Source of the DNA: a virus
Reading direction: 5' to 3' (one strand)
Length of the DNA stretch: 55,468 nt
IMG/VR virus record: IMGVR_UViG_3300044636_000539
Location: 1 to 55,468 of that record
The notes below the pieces were generated by a model. That model was not told where the DNA came from. It worked only from the letters and a program-made list of their open reading frames with translations, and made no database searches. Position numbers and translations under genes: made by a program. Within the stretch, counting starts at the first letter, position 1. Every line of letters starts with the position of its first letter. Below, piece by piece: positions 55,178 to 55,468 of this stretch.

Positions 55178-55468
55178 ATGGGAGACAGAGCTAACATCAA
55201 ACTCAAGATCGAGTCCGACAAACCCGCCCTTTACATCTACTCGCACTGGAGCGGTAGTGAGCTGCCTACACTGCTGCAATCCGCCCTCAAGGCGGCTATG
55301 CCACGCAAAGGCGACTGGAGTTACTTCACCCGCATCCTTGTGGATCAAGTGACCGCTGGCGGACGCGATGAGGAAACCGGCTGGGGGCTTGGATTCTCGC
55401 CGGATGACAACGAGCACAACCTGCTTGTCGTCGATTACACGGCGGGAACCGTCACGGCGTGCGCCTTC
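55178..55468 (+). CDS. Conserved phage/plasmid-type small protein (3' end outside the window)
   Basis: The visible 97 codons read MGDRANIKLKIESDKPALYI, then YSHWSGSELPTLLQSALKAA, and RDEETGWGLGFSPDDNE. The MGDRANxxI...LYxHWxGxxLPxxLQxAL pattern is shared by a family of small proteins in phages and plasmids with no known activity. The leader is AACGACCTAACACC, with no Shine-Dalgarno sequence. It runs rightward, divergent from the terminase genes, and so starts another transcription unit. Confidence 0.8.
   Translation, partial: MGDRANIKLKIESDKPALYIYSHWSGSELPTLLQSALKAAMPRKGDWSYFTRILVDQVTAGGRDEETGWGLGFSPDDNEHNLLVVDYTAGTVTACAF

Noticed and set aside
1-55468. Integrase, repressor or attachment sites indicating a prophage
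   Set aside because: No such genes or direct-repeat attachment sites were seen; the window may still lack part of the genome.

Overview
The window is a stretch of a tailed double-stranded DNA bacteriophage genome, probably a podovirus. It encodes terminase, portal, scaffold, major capsid, head-tail adaptor and tail proteins, a very large internal (ejection-type) protein, an endolysin, and a phage replication and recombination set. I see no tape-measure protein, tail sheath, baseplate, integrase or lysogeny repressor. GC is mostly high, with several clearly lower-GC islands around endonuclease genes. Start codons are almost never preceded by a Shine-Dalgarno sequence; instead they carry an A/C-rich leader that often ends in ACC-ATG. 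This suggests a host that initiates translation largely without Shine-Dalgarno pairing. I cannot name the host from sequence alone.

Layout. (1) 1-10.98 kb, minus strand: DnaB helicase (cut by the window edge), replication initiator, DNA methyltransferase plus SNF2-type helicase, several small proteins, an SSB-like protein with the DDIPF tail, RusA resolvase, an HNH protein, a RecE-like exonuclease and a RecT/Bet annealase, endonuclease VII, and a pentapeptide-repeat protein. Most genes are joined by ATGA stop/start overlaps, so this is one or a few long operons. (2) 11.05-14.05 kb, plus strand: a divergent cluster of small accessory proteins (HTH regulator, Ea22-like, DUF3850, membrane and secreted proteins). 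(3) 14.05-25.58 kb, minus strand: M15 endolysin, large tail protein, tail adaptor, a gene carrying a nested HNH endonuclease, terminator, capsid, scaffold, small proteins and a secreted fibre-like protein. (4) 25.58-26.51 kb: a 0.93 kb region without genes but full of inverted repeats, including two tandem related RNA-like modules with 18-bp closing stems and a separate small RNA candidate with a kissing interaction. (5) 26.5-28.73 kb, plus strand: small accessory proteins. (6) 28.71-36.19 kb, minus strand: possible lysis/membrane cassette (small TM protein, papain-like peptidase, two lipoproteins, a membrane PAS protein), fibre genes and portal, interrupted by a plus-strand HNH homing endonuclease. 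(7) 36.2-51.2 kb, minus strand: one 4997-residue polyvalent protein. (8) 51.3-54.96 kb: two probable virion proteins and both terminase subunits, with a divergent plus-strand gene running off the right edge.

How it works together: the left block replicates and recombines the genome (initiator, DnaB, SSB, RecE/RecT-like pair, resolvases). The terminase, portal, scaffold and capsid genes build and fill the head. The adaptor and tail proteins attach and open the particle. The megaprotein is the likely ejected effector that reaches the cell with the DNA. The most notable candidates for new biology are the tandem RNA modules near 26.1 kb, the MutS-domain-bearing megaprotein, the phage membrane PAS protein, and three endonuclease insertions that left visible scars in neighbouring genes.
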